From the NCBI GenBank assembly GCA_003116995.1, contig BDSL01000069.1, positions 248,001 to 312,000 on the forward strand: 64,000 nucleotides of DNA. Reading direction: 5' to 3'. Both the position numbers and the translations under genes were made by a program. Source of the DNA: Yamagishiella unicocca. Taxonomy: Eukaryota > Chlorophyta > Chlorophyceae > Chlamydomonadales > Volvocaceae. The notes under the pieces are model-generated. The model worked only from the letters and a program-made list of their open reading frames with translations. It did no database searches and was not told where the DNA came from. Shown here piece after piece: positions 33,001-43,885 of the stretch (position 1 is its first letter; every line of letters begins with the position of its first letter).

Positions 33001-36000
33001 CCGGCATGGCAATGCCGCCGGCGCCGGCGGTGGTGGTGTTGCCGTCAGCCAGCGCGTAGAGCTGCAGGACAGAAAGTGAGGAGCGAGAGGGGGCGGTGGG
33101 AAGTGAATGAAGGGCGCGATGAAGCCTTATCGTCGAGGGCGGGAGGGCGCGGAAGGTGTCGAAGAGTTGTTTGGATGTGTGAGGGGCTGAGCTGGCGGGC
33201 GAGGGTCCCTGCTGATAGCGCACCGTAGGGCTCAGGGAGGGAGGGGGATTCCGTACCCATTGTCCGCCCCCCAACTCCAGGAAGCTGTCCGGAATGCCAC
33301 GCACGGCCTTAGAAACACAACTTGTACGGCACTTCTTTTACAACCCCCCCCCCTTGCGCCAAGTGTACTGCACACGTCGCGGGTCTTCTTTGCATCCCCC
33401 CTCCCACCCCAAAACCTCCCAACCACCCGCACTCACCACATCGGACAGAGACGACAGGAAGTTGGAGACCAGTCCGTCTGAGTCGTTCAGCGTCACGTTA
33501 CCCAACCGCCACACCGAGCGGTTGGCGGCGGTTGAGCTGGCGGCGCCGCCGATGGTGCCGCGGGCGCCAAGCACCGGCGCGCGGGCGCCGGGGGTGGCGG
33601 TGCCGTTGAGCTGCGTCAGCCGGTCCATCAGGCGCTGCACCAACGTCGCGTCGTCATCGGAGAGGACGGTGGCGTTGGCGGCGGGGGTCGCGGCGGCGGC
33701 GGCGGCGGCATCAGGAGTGGTGGCGGCGGCGGCGGCGGCATCGGCTTGTCCGCTGGCGGGCTCGGCGCTGCGTGTGTTGACGTGTGGGGAGTAAGAGGCT
33801 TAATAAAGATGAGGACGCGGGGTGGGGTCAGATGGGATGAGGACGCGAGGTGGGGCCGGATGGGATGTGGAGGAGAAGGCAGGTGCAGGTAGAGAAGCTG
33901 CTGCACCAGTTTTCTTTCCTTGCTCGTTCCTCTTGCATCGTTGCCAGGCTGCGCGCCCTAAAGCTATTCCGAACTACCTTTCTGCGGCCCGGAATGAGGC
34001 AGTACTGATTACCCAGCCCCAACAACCGCGTGCGCCCCTTTTCAACCCACACCCCGGAAGAGTAGCACATATGCCCCGGTAGAGTACTAGCGCTTATGCC
34101 CCGCCACTCGCGGCCTCATCGCGTGTGACCCCATTTGGAACCACCGGTAGCATAATGGCACGGCTGCCATGACACGCACACACAGCGCTCTCGTCTTCTT
34201 TTTGTTATTTATCATATGTTTTTGTTTATGATTGGACACGCGCGCTCACCGGTTGATGCGAGTGAGCAGCTCCTCGAGCAGGCCCAGGCCGCGAGTGGGA
34301 GTAGTGGCGTCAGAGGTGGCACTGGCGGTAGCGGGGACAGCGGGGACAGCGGGGACAGCGGGGACAGCGGCGGCGACGGTGACGTCGTCGCCGCTGGTGG
34401 CCACAGCAGGGATGGCGGCGGCGTCAGCTGCGGCGGCGGCAGCGGGGGCGGCGGCGGCGGCGGCAGTGGTGGCGGCGGCGGGGGCGGTGACGTCCTCCGT
34501 GCTGGGGATGGCAGTGCCCTCAGCAGCTGCAGCGCCGTCGGCGGCTGGCTCGGCTGCAGTTGTGGGCTCGGTAATGGCGGCGACAGCATTGGCGGCTGAC
34601 TCGGTCATGGCCGTCAGGCCGGCAGAGGGAATGATGGCGGCGGCTGCAGCGGCCTCAGCCTCCGAGACCTCTGGGCACAGCACCAGCGTCCATTTGGTCA
34701 GCTGGATGGTGCGACTGCGGGGTAATTGACGCGTGGAGGTGAGGAGGCGTCCATGAGGGTGAGGGGATAGAAGAGAGGGCCGCGTGTGCGCGAGTCACGA
34801 GAGTGTCTAGCGTCCTACCGCGGAAACGTGGTTCCCAAATCCCAACAACAAACACATCCGCACAGGCTTCATTACGGCACACGTCCACAACCACCACAGC
34901 CCAGCCGACGCGAGCCCAGCCCCCGAGAAACGCACACATACACACACATCTTCGCGCTCAGTTTCCTTCGCGGCTCAGCTCAGCATTTTTAAAACATACA
35001 CACACAGGCCCAAGCGCGCTGCGCGCGCACCCGTCTCGCTTGTCCCCCAGGTCTGCCACCCGCAGTGACCAGGAGGCGGAGGCGGAGGGCAGCACCGAGA
35101 AGGCGGCGGCTAGGTCGTCCTGGGGCTGCCAGGTGCCGCTGAAGGGCGCGGACGTCGACTCTTGAGGGAACTCGGCCGTGGCTGGGGAGTGGGGAAGGGG
35201 TGCGGAAGAGGGGAGTTGTAGGGTTTTAGGCTTTGAGGGAGGGGGGAGCGAGTGCGGGTACGGGGTGGGCCGTGAGAGCGTGGGTGTAGCGGGGTGGGTG
35301 AGGGCCGGCATCGCCGGTTGAGCAGCGTACTGATGATTTGATGAGCACTGTCTCGTCTCAGTTGCAAAGGCGGTTATTCCTGCCTACCAAAACAGCTGAG
35401 AAGCAGACGTCTCACATACACACCCGCCGCTTCCCCCTCTCCTCACGCATACACCCGCCGCCTTCCCCTCTGATCACGCATACACCCGCCGCCTTCCCCC
35501 CCTCCTCACCGTTGTCCACGAAGCTGGTGGCCTGCAGGTTGGCTCCGCTAGACCCAGCCCGCACGTCCTTGAGCACCGCGCTGGCGAGGATCTCGGTGGA
35601 GGTGTCGGTGTCGGTGGGCGGCGGAGTCGCAACCAGGGAGATCTGCACGTGGGGGACAGGGCAGGGAGGGTAGCGAGAAGACCCGGTTGCATGACACAGG
35701 AGGGACGGCATAAAGGCCAGGTTACACGACATGGGTAGAATAGCTGGCGCATAAGAAAGGGGGGAGGGGGACGGGTTGCGTCACGTGACACATCCCACCC
35801 TCACCCGGCATCAACTCGACCCGATTCAGCTTCGGTGAACGCCATACATATGAGCACTCCGCAGTCGCCACCCCACCACAGGCAACAGACCGGGCCACCT
35901 CGTCCCTTGCTTCCACCCTCGCTGCCTCCACCCCGAACACCTTCTGACCCTGCCCAGCATTCCTGTAACCCAGGCGGCCCGGGCCCCAAAGCCAAGCGGC

Positions 36001-36361
36001 CCCAAATGCGGCCCCTAATGCGGCCCCTAATGCCGGCCCCAATGCGGATGGGGGCCAACCTCCTCTGACGCACCTTGAGCGCCCCAATGCGGCTGTGAGC
36101 CAGGTGGACATCGGACACTGCTACCGTGCCGATTTTGAAACCGTCGGGTACGACAATAGTGGACACGACGGGAGAGGACGCGGGCGACGGCGCCGCCGCG
36201 GAGTCGAGCTTAGTGTACGACTGGCAGGCGGCGGCTGCAGCGGCGGCGGGGATCGCGGCGATGGCGGCGGCGGGGCTGGCGGTGGCGGTTGGCTGCTGGG
36301 TCCGTGCGGTGTCTATGAAAACCAGAAGCAGGATGCTGCAGAGGATGGTGCGCGTCTTCAT
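30066..36361 (-). CDS. Secreted protein with N-terminal P/Homo B-like domain and Ala-rich helical tail
   Basis: Twelve exons join in phase: 36074-36361, 35510-35642, 35031-35160, 34250-34714, 33437-33767, 32871-33061, 32522-32598, 32018-32238, 31489-31551, 30933-31097, 30461-30661 and 30066-30227, giving 808 residues (two more if the exon 9 acceptor is at 31557). Residues 1-22 are a signal peptide (MKTRTILCSILLLVFIDTA). Residues 70-200 match the beta-sandwich P/Homo B pattern of proprotein convertases: VSDVHLAHSRIGALKISLV, ATSFVDN, APFSGTWQPQDDLAAAF, SWSLRVADLGDK, IQLTKWTLVLCPE. No protease domain is present. Residues 205-340 are Ala/Thr/Val low complexity. The rest is Ala-, Ser- and Met-rich and mostly helical, ending in a coiled-coil-like MAADMRQRLGQMIAQMQDLQ. 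The last exon codes only 53 residues. Probably a wall, matrix or surface protein; function unknown. Confidence 0.8.
31206..31345 (+). repeat. Dispersed repeat family R3, copy 1
   Basis: About 140 bases similar along their whole length to 41762-41905, including GGGTAGCGTAGAGACACGTG, GAGGCAAAGCATTGGATAGG and GTCGGCGGACGAAACACGAG. It lies in an intron of the P-domain gene, on the strand opposite to transcription. Confidence 0.8.
31402..31460 (+). repeat. Dispersed repeat family R4, copy 2
   Basis: GGCATGAAAACCGCTGACGC followed by GGACAGGATAGTTGGCGCAT and GGTCGGCGGACA. It lies only about 55 bases after the R3 copy, in the same intron of the P-domain gene. Confidence 0.8.
32250..32296 (-). repeat. 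Dispersed repeat R1, partial copy
   Basis: TTTTCGAGGAAGACCCGTGG and GAAAACCGTTTAGGAAAGA match the R1 copy at 29139. It begins just upstream of the acceptor of exon 8 of the P-domain gene (32239-32240). A GAGGGGA motif is found on both sides and could be a short target duplication. Confidence 0.75.
34325..34375. repeat. 9-bp coding tandem repeat (AGCGGGGAC)
   Basis: Four or five copies of a nine-base unit within exon 4 of the P-domain gene encode repeated Val-Pro-Ala. The frame is kept, so copy-number change would only lengthen the linker. Confidence 0.85.
35663..35740 (-). repeat. Dispersed repeat family R2, two tandem copies
   Basis: GCGAGAAGACCCGGTTGCAT and, shortly after, CCAGGTTACACGACATGG match the reverse complement of the R2 core GTAACCGGGTCTTCTCGC. 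It lies in the first intron of the P-domain gene. Confidence 0.65.
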
Positions 36362-36975
36362 GGCTGTTGGTGCGGTGTTTGAACAAAAAACTGCGATTCC
36401 GATGGGGGACCTTGCGGTGAGGCCGGTGTTGAGACTTGTCACAAACCTATCAGGAGACGAAGCGTTGCTGTGTGAGCGTGGCTGTGGTGCTGCGGCTGGC
36501 TGCGTTACTTGCGGTTGCCGGTTGCGGTAGTGAGCGGTATGTTGTAGGTGCTGTTGAGGTGTTAGGATTGAGCGTTAAGATTTGAAGCTGCGGACGGAGA
36601 GAAATCGCGGCAGGGTGGGTGCCGCCCTGCGGCGGAGAAGATCACGGGGGGAGACGGGGGATCGCGGTAGCGACTTTTTGCGTGAGGGGACTGCTTGCTG
36701 TTGGCTGCAATGTTCTGTGGTTGGAAAGCCTCAGTTGCGCTACTTTAAGTGCGCTGACCACGGCTGGGTGACGGGCGAGTGTCGCCCGTTGACGGGCGGC
36801 CAGCTGTTGTGACCCTTGGTTCGCGAGGGCCGCACTTGACGTGTCGGCGTTCACCGCCCATCGGCGTTCGGTAATTCCCATGAGGGCTGACACAGTTGAT
36901 TGACGAGTACGTATAGTTGAAATCAGCCTGAAGGGTCGCAAACGACCGTCGCAACGCAGACGACACGGGCAGGAT
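36362..36975. other. Divergent promoter region, P-domain gene and sucrose-phosphatase-like gene
   Basis: About 600 bases between two proposed start codons on opposite strands. No coding feature, repeat or recognisable regulatory motif was identified. Confidence 0.45.
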
Positions 36976-39900
36976 TATGTTCAGTGCCGAGTAAGTCAGG
37001 GCTGAGTTCTTCGGCGAGAAGCAGGGTTTGGAACAAAATACATGATTTTATTCTCAGGATTACGGCGTTCTAATCAACAGCATGGAGGTAGACGCAAGGA
37101 AATTGCCTATCGGCGGAGCCAAGCAATTGTGCAAATCAAGCAAATGGAGTAAAATTAGTTTATAACGGCGTAACCGTAATGGAAACAGGAATGTTGGGGA
37201 AAACAAAAGTGCACGTGCATTGTCTCGGAAACCCAATCCGGCGAACTTCTGTGAGGGTAAGGGCGCATCAGCCACTGTCTCATATAATTATCAACAATAG
37301 GATCTTCGGGTCTGCCTCTGTTGTTTGGATAGCCCTTTGGCTCTTTCACCTGTCGGCATCACTATGAGACAGCTGCAAGGTGCCCTAAACCAGGAGCGTG
37401 CGTTCTCTTCCGCGACCCAGGTGATTAATTCTTGCTGAAGGGATCGCATATCTGCGCAGTTCTCGACTCCTGCAGACGCATCGTTGACCCAGCTGCGAAC
37501 TGTCATGTCAAACCATGGACGGCTTACACAACAACGCGTATCGCTAGCAGGTTCGCGGTAGGACATGCGCGGTCTCCCTGCTCCGAGCACGGGCCTCGCG
37601 GCGATCGTCGTGCGTCTGCACGGCGACGGCGGAGGCGTTGTTGTCGACGGATGCAGCCAGCGCCACGGTGGGCCCCACCCTCAAGGTCTTTTACCGGACC
37701 GGCTGGAACAGCGCCCTTCTGCATGGCTCGCTTTGTGGTGCCCCCTGGGGCGACTTCCCTCTAGTGAAGGTGGGGCTTGGGGCGGTGGCTGGGGAATTGG
37801 AATGGGAGACTCGTCCTCACGGGGATTCCGCGCGCGGAGAAGTGAGCAAGCCGCGACCCCTATGATGTTGCCTAGCACAGTGCCACCACAGGGACCCTTC
37901 TCCGCCCCGCCCCACGTCTCTATTGTCGGGTTTCCTCTCACCTCCCCACCCCGGTCTTCTCGAATCCCGCTTGTCGATTCGCCGATTTACGCTTCCCCTT
38001 CTCCCTCCTCCCTCCCTCCCTCCCTCCTGCCCTGAGCCCAGGACGCTGGCACCCCGGACCGCTGGCTGGTGGCTGAGGTCCCGCTGGCCTCCGCGGTGGC
38101 CCCGGGGGGCACGCCGCTAATGGAGTTCGTGGTGACAGACGCGGGGAAGAGCACCTGGGACAAGCCGGCGGCAGGTGCGAATTGGGGGGGGGGACTGGGG
38201 GGATTGGATGGGGTGAGGTGGGCTGGGGGGATTGGATGGGGTGAGGTGGGCTGGGGCCATTGGATGGGGGTAGGTGGGCTTGGGGGATTGGATTGGGTGA
38301 GGCGGGCTGGGGCCATTGGATGGGGGAGGTGGGCTGGGGGGATTGGATGGGGAGGAGTTAGGCTGGGAGATTGGATGGTGGAAGGTGGGCGGATTGGCAG
38401 CGAAGCAGTCCATGCTGCTGGTGGGATACACAGCGTTACTAACCCTGCTGCCTCGCTGCCGCTGCTGCCGCTGCTGCTGCCTCGCTGCCGCTGCTGCTGT
38501 CTCGTTGTTGCTGCTGCCAGGCGGGAACTACAGGGTGGACACACCGGGGGTGTACAGTCTGCGCAATGGCAGCTTGAACAAGGTCGGAGGCAGGCCCGTC
38601 ATGGTGGTGAGCTGGCTGCGGGGCAGCTGGCTGCAGGGCAGGCAGGAAGAGGTCACTTCGTTGTGTGCTCCGCCCTCTCCTATGCGCTGCTGCCCAGCCC
38701 TCCCATAACGCCTGCCATACTTTTATTTCACGACCAACCGCACCCCTCCTCTCCCCCTACTACTTCCCTCCTGCCTCTCACCCCTTCTGGTTTCTCCCCC
38801 CCGGGTTTCCCCCCTACGGCTTTCCTCCAAAACCCACCGCCCCCGGCCACCAGGTCAGCGACCTGGACGGCACCATGGTGGGCGACGACACCGCCACCGC
38901 CGCCTTCAAGGGCTGGTGGGAGGATAGCGGCGCGCTGCGGGGCAGCGTGTTGGTCTACAACACCGGCAGGTGCGGCCAGCGGCCGGCAGGGCCGGACCCC
39001 GCGTCGCTGTGTGCGGGGCTACGCGCAGGAGCAGGGGCGGGGGCGGTTGTCGGCTTCCCGTCAATGTGATTAGCAATGCCGCTTGCTGGCAGGGCGGTCC
39101 GGGTCCGGGCTGTAGCGGTCGGCTGCGGACAGTGTTTTGGTGGGTAGACGGGAAACCCGTCGATCATGTCTTGGCGGAGGGACCGTAGGGCGGAGCGGCC
39201 GTCTGCGCCGACCCAAGGTTTCATTTCCGCCGAGCCCAGCTGTCGGAGAATGCGTGTGGTCGTATAGTACGGCTGCTTGGTGCTGGTGGAGCTTGGTGGA
39301 GGGCTCGTGTGGAGTGCCAGCAGCAGCGGAGCACGGGCTGGTAGTAGTGGCGACGCCGAGTTGAGCGCGTGGGCTTGGGCGACCGCACCTCCTCGTCGGT
39401 GTGGAGTGGGGCACCCCCTGGTGGGGCGGCTGCAGCCAGGCGAACATGCCTCTTGCGGACCTGCCTCACTGGAAGAGGACCTACCCCACTGGCCGCAGGT
39501 CTCTGGACTCATTTCTGGAGCTGCTGCGGACCAAGTCGACTTGCATGGCGGTGCCGGACGCGCTCATCCTCGCCGTAGGTGAGCGCAGGGGCGGGGGAGG
39601 ATGAGAAGGAGGAAGGAGGGGAGTTGCAAAAAGACGCGGAGGAAGTGGGGGAGAGGGGGAGGAGGAGGAGGCTTGCTGGGCCCCCAGGCGCTGTCACCTC
39701 CGGGTACTCAGCTACAGCCGTCCCTTGGTGCGCTGGTCCCCGCAACCGTGATGGCAATCCACATCCGCAACCACCCCCGCAACCTTCGCCTCCCTAAACT
39801 CCCATGTGCCCCCACGTCTGGCCTCCCACCTCTGCTCTCCCCCCCTGCCCCAACCGGTTCCAGGAAACGTTTCCTTGCGTCGCGCGGGGTCCCCGCTTCC

Positions 39901-42217
39901 TTTCGTCTCGCCGCAGCCGATTTAGATTAGACGCAGAAGGTCGACATACGACCTTCGTCTTTCGTATCCTCAACCCAGTTCTCCAGCATGCATATCAAAA
40001 CGTCTGTCCTAAACGGTGTTCCTTGCATCCAAGGGTCTTTCTTTCTCGAAAGCCCCTCTCCTCCCGCTCCTCACCTGCTCCCACCTTCCCTGCCCCCCCC
40101 CTCCCGCTCCTGCCAGGCACCTGCGTGTACCTGCGTAACCCCACGGGCGGCCCCGCGGACAAGCCCTCGGGCTGGCGGGAGGACCGGGACTGGTCGGCCG
40201 CGTTGGATGAGCGGTGGAGCCTCAAGGTAGGGGTCCCGCCGGGCGTTTTACGTTAGACTTCAGCCAGTTAGACGTTGGGAGGGGCTGTCAGCTACTATCA
40301 CTTGCCACTGCGGTGGCCCCTTTCCGACTTCGGTGCCGTATTGCCGTACGACTTGATACCCCCCCCCCCCGCAGGTGGCAAGAGACGCTTGTTACCGGGC
40401 CCTGGCTGAGGTGAGGGGTTTGGCTGCGTGGTCCGAGGTTGCGCTGGGCAGGGAACCAGGGATGAGTCCTCGTGTACAATACGGATCTGCAATGTGGTCG
40501 CCGTAAAAAACAGCGTGCCAAGACAGCGCCTCCTCCTGCCCCTCCCCCTCCCACGCACCCCGAATACGACCTCCAACTTTCGTATCCCCAACCCAGTTCT
40601 CCAGCATACATCTCAAAACGTCTGCCCTAAACGGTTCTCCTTCATACACGGGTTTTCCTTGCAACCCAACCAGGGTCTGTTCTAAACGGTTTTCTTTCGT
40701 ACACGGATTTTCCTTGCAACCCCTCCCACGCGCCCCCAGGTGGGCACCGAGTCGATGCACTTCCGGCCCAAGGAGGAGCTGAACGACCACAAGATCACGT
40801 GCGGGGTGGCGGACGCGGCGACGGCCACGGCGGTGGCGCGGGTGAACGCCGAGCTGGCGGGAGCAGGGGTGGCCGCCAACGTCATCACGAGCGGGCATGG
40901 CGGCTGGAAGTGCGTGCACCCGGGCTCTGGGACTTCGAGAACGAGCCGTGGATGGGGTATGGGGCGGGGTGGTGGAGGCGGCGCCACCAGGCAGGCACTC
41001 CAATGGGTCCCTAGCCCCGGCTGCTGTGTGTGGGTTGCCGCTCTGTGCAGTCCAGTCCACTCGACACCCCCATGAACTCCACCATCTGGCTGCGCCCGCT
41101 ACCCCGCTACCCTGCTACCCGACCTACCGGTAATTCTTTCGCCCTACTCCTTCCATGTGTGCAGTACCGTGATTTACCAACCCAACGGACCGGCTCTCAA
41201 ACTCTGCCGCCGCCGCGCTGCCACTGCCGCCGCTGCCGCCCTTGCTTCCCTTGCTGTCGCCTGCAGGTACATGGACGTGGTCCCCATCCGCGCCGGCAAG
41301 CTGGAGGCGCTCAACCATGTGCGGCGGCACTTCGGGTTCAGCGTGGCGTCCACGGTGGCGTGCGGCGACTCGGGCAACGACATCCTCATGCTCAGCGGTG
41401 GGGCCGGGAGGGGAGGGGTAGGCCGGGGCGGGGCGGTTTGGCCCACTGCCGGATTAGGCACAGGCCTCGATTACATACACCACCACCTCCTACACGCCTT
41501 TCAGCTGCTGCACGCAGCTCCCGCTCCTTACCATCGCCGCCGGTGCCTGCTGCTGTGCTGCCGCTGTGCTGCTGCTGTGCTGCTGACGTGCTGCGGATGT
41601 GCTGCTGCTGTGCAGGGGAGAACCTTGCTATCGTGGTGGGCAACGCGCAGCCCGACCTGCGGCAGTGGGCGCAGCAGCGCCAGGCCTCGGAGCCGCCGCT
41701 GCCCAGCGGCAAGCACCGCATGCTACTGGTAAGGCTGGGGTGGGGGGGGGCCAGGCTGGAGTGGGTAGCGTAGAAACACATGTCGGCCATTCGAGGCAAA
41801 GTATCGGTTAGGCTAGGATACGACGAGTGTGGAACGTCTGTTTGAGTATGCATGCCGGAGAGCTTGGTGGTCCGTCGGAGGACAGAACGCGAAACACACA
41901 GCCCTGGTCCATCGAGCCAAACGAAAGCTCGAGGATGTTTTGGGAGGGGGCGGGTTCAGGACACAGACTGCGGACCGCGGCTGGGGTGGGTTTTGAGGAA
42001 GACCTGGCTGGGGTGGGTTGGGTAGGCAGCGAACATGGGCCGGTAAACCGACGCAGGAGAAATAGTGGGGAAGAGCTTAGGGCTGGGGTGCGCAGCGTGA
42101 TGACCCTCTCAGCATGTATCACCGCTTCCTCCTATTCTTGCTCTGATGTGGTTGCAGGCGGGCCGGAAAGAGGCGCTGGGTATCCTGGAGGGCCTCGAAC
42201 ACTTTGGATTCAAGTAA
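36976..42217 (+). CDS. SPP: Sucrose-phosphatase-like HAD phosphatase with N-terminal CBM25-like starch-binding module
   Basis: Probable sucrose-6F-phosphate phosphohydrolase. Exons: 36976-36989 (inferred), 37562-37769, 38042-38174, 38521-38606, 38854-38969, 39499-39578, 40117-40226, 40375-40410, 40740-40909, 41267-41397, 41616-41728 and 42158-42217, giving 418 residues. All junctions keep phase. Exon 1 is a 14-base mini-exon with a perfect GTAAGT donor; an alternative is that exon 2 begins at 37551 with another first exon. Residues 55-140 resemble CBM25/CBM53: LKVFYRTGWNSALLHGSL, W at the strand positions, and STWDKPAAGGNY. The HAD core has motif I SDLDGTMVGDD (from 149), motif II VYNTGRS, the Lys in RAGKLEAL and motif IV CGDSGND (350-356), all as in sucrose phosphatases. 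The plant C-terminal SPP domain is absent. Exons 1-2 may encode a plastid transit peptide. HAD assignment is strong; substrate is inferred from similarity. Confidence 0.85.
38178..38400. repeat. G-rich tandem repeat, unit about 27-28 bp
   Basis: Eight or so degenerate units of ATTGGATGGGGTGAGGTGGG followed by CTGGGGGG lie in the intron after 38174. The strand is strongly G-rich and C-poor. Confidence 0.88.
39944..40056 (+). repeat. Dispersed repeat R1, long copy
   Basis: Begins ATACGACCTTCGTCTTTCGT, then CCCAGTTCTCCAGCATGCAT, AAACGTCTGTCCTAAACGG and a degenerate TCCAAGGGTCTTTCTTTCTC. It matches 40563-40666 along its length, with the same order of segments. Located in the intron before the 40117 exon. 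Confidence 0.8.
40563..40722 (+). repeat. Dispersed repeat R1, long copy with a duplicated right half
   Basis: A full R1 (AATACGACCTCCAACTTTCG to GGGTTTTCCTTGCAACCC) is followed at once by a second right half (GTCTGTTCTAAACGGTTTTC to ATTTTCCTTGCAACCCC). It ends about 15 bases before the acceptor at 40739 of the sucrose-phosphatase-like gene. Confidence 0.8.
41762..41905 (+). repeat. Dispersed repeat family R3, copy 2
   Basis: Matches 31206-31345: GGGTAGCGTAGAAACACATG, GAGGCAAAGTATCGGTTAGG, GTCGGAGGACAGAACGCGAA. It lies in the last intron of the sucrose-phosphatase-like gene, on the transcribed strand. Confidence 0.8.
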
Positions 42218-43885
42218 TCGGCTTGGGAGAAGAAGAGAAGACATAGCGGGGAGGACGGGGGGGGGCGTCATGGGGTGGTTTCTGCGCTCGACACTTCCCG
42301 GCAGGAGCGATTGGCAGCGACCTGTCCCCTGCTTGTCCCTCGGCAAGGGGACTGTGTGCGTGAACGGAAGGAAAGCAGTCGGTTATACTGTTGGATGGGG
42401 TATGGGTGAAGGGAAGGTGATGGTGAGGACTACGTTTGCGGCGCATACTGGTTCCATATGCCGTGTGCAAGTGATGTACAAAAGTATCGGTGTAGACGCG
42501 ATCCCGCAATCGCCCCTTGCAACGGGCATCGCCGGGTTCGATATGTTTGGGTGGGGCCCCGTATCATATCCCGCCCCTCGACAGCGCAGCATTTATCGCT
42601 TGCAAGTCTGAACTGGTGGTTGGATTCAGTTAGCTGCACAGCTAGGCGCGCAGGCCGGCAGGCATCTCCACATACATGATCTCAAAGTTTGAGGGCCATC
42701 GGAAGCTGCGATGTCTGGAGATTAATTTATTCGTGGTGTGACCTGGTAACTCGGACCTAAGGAGGCTCCTCAGGTGGCCCATGATCTTGGACATGCCCCC
42801 ACTTAACCATCCAACAGCTGCCATCCGAGGCAGGTTTCTAGATATTGTACGTCGTTTTTGTGGACGTTTAAAAGCCAAGACACGGCCGAGGCCAAACCTT
42901 ACACACTTGGTGCCGTAAGATGACGACAAGCAAGGCCGCTGACAGTCGGACACCTTGTGGCAGTGCGAACGAGCCCAATGGCTTGTCTGAACCAACCTCA
43001 CGTTCGGCTCATCCCAGAAGACCCCTGATCTGCCCAGGATCCCAAGACCCAGCTTTCTGAGCTAAGCGTTACTGCCAGCTGCAATCAACCTCCTATAAAA
43101 ATACAGACACCTGTGACCTAGCACGAGCGACGGCCGCTTCAGCAACGAAGTCGCTGTACGGCATTTCAGGACGCCGCACTAAGACAGTCCAGCACCTCGA
43201 CCCGCAGGAGGATGAGGTCCGACGGCATACTATACTTATTAGTCATCCGCGAAATGGTGCTGCAAAAAGCCAAACAAGGCCCTCACAGCTGCGAAGCGAC
43301 GCAAAGTGTCGGGCAGCCCGTGCGTAAGGCGCCGTGCTGAGAGTCCTGCAACCGCGTACCGGCATCCTCAGCAAGCCACTTTCACAGCCACCCTCACCAT
43401 TGCAGTCCTCACCACTGCTGAGGGCGCCCGATGGCTCTTAACATATGGTTTTGGGCCCACTGTAATGGTTACTCCCACTACTGAGGCAACTCGTCGCATC
43501 GCCAGTGAGACTTAACACGCGCTATCCCCGGCTGCTCCGCACGTCACGTAGCAACCTGGCTACATCCGTTCCGCTCCGGCTGTCGGCTCGGACAGCCTAC
43601 AGCCTGAAACCTCCTGCCGCTTACGAGTCACGATAGCCGCGCCAGCCAGGCGTCCGCCGCACGAACCCATTAGGTCCTTGCGGGCAACCATGCTCGACAC
43701 TCCCTCGTACCTTCCGGGCCCCAACAGCTTATACCAGCAACCCCATGTCCGGAGAGGACGCCTCCCTCTGAAGCATTGAGGAGAGCTTTCAAGGCTTTCC
43801 GCCCAGCAGACGTCATCCTGCCACATGGCACCCGCACGCTTACCCCCTGTGTATTGCTACGCCCCCCCCCGTCCCTCCCAACACC
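42218..43885. other. Convergent intergenic region, sucrose-phosphatase-like and IGPD genes
   Basis: About 1.7 kb between two stop codons, AT-richer than the genes. A minus-strand ORF at 42642-43001 is noted separately. TGTAA occurs at 43459-43463. No known family was recognised. Confidence 0.5.
42642..43001 (-). CDS. Unrecognised small ORF (up to 119 residues)
   Basis: The frame stays open for 119 codons in a region of moderate GC, so openness is less trivial here than in GC-rich introns. An internal ATG gives a 60-residue version starting MAAVGWLSGGMSKIMGHLRS and ending in an ordinary-looking segment with FEIMYVEMPAGLRA before the stop. It is basic and has no recognisable domain. It could be a small gene, a terminal exon of an unseen gene, or chance. 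Confidence 0.22.
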   Translation of the reverse strand: MRLVQTSHWARSHCHKVSDCQRPCLSSSYGTKCVRFGLGRVLAFKRPQKRRTISRNLPRMAAVGWLSGGMSKIMGHLRSLLRSELPGHTTNKLISRHRSFRWPSNFEIMYVEMPAGLRA

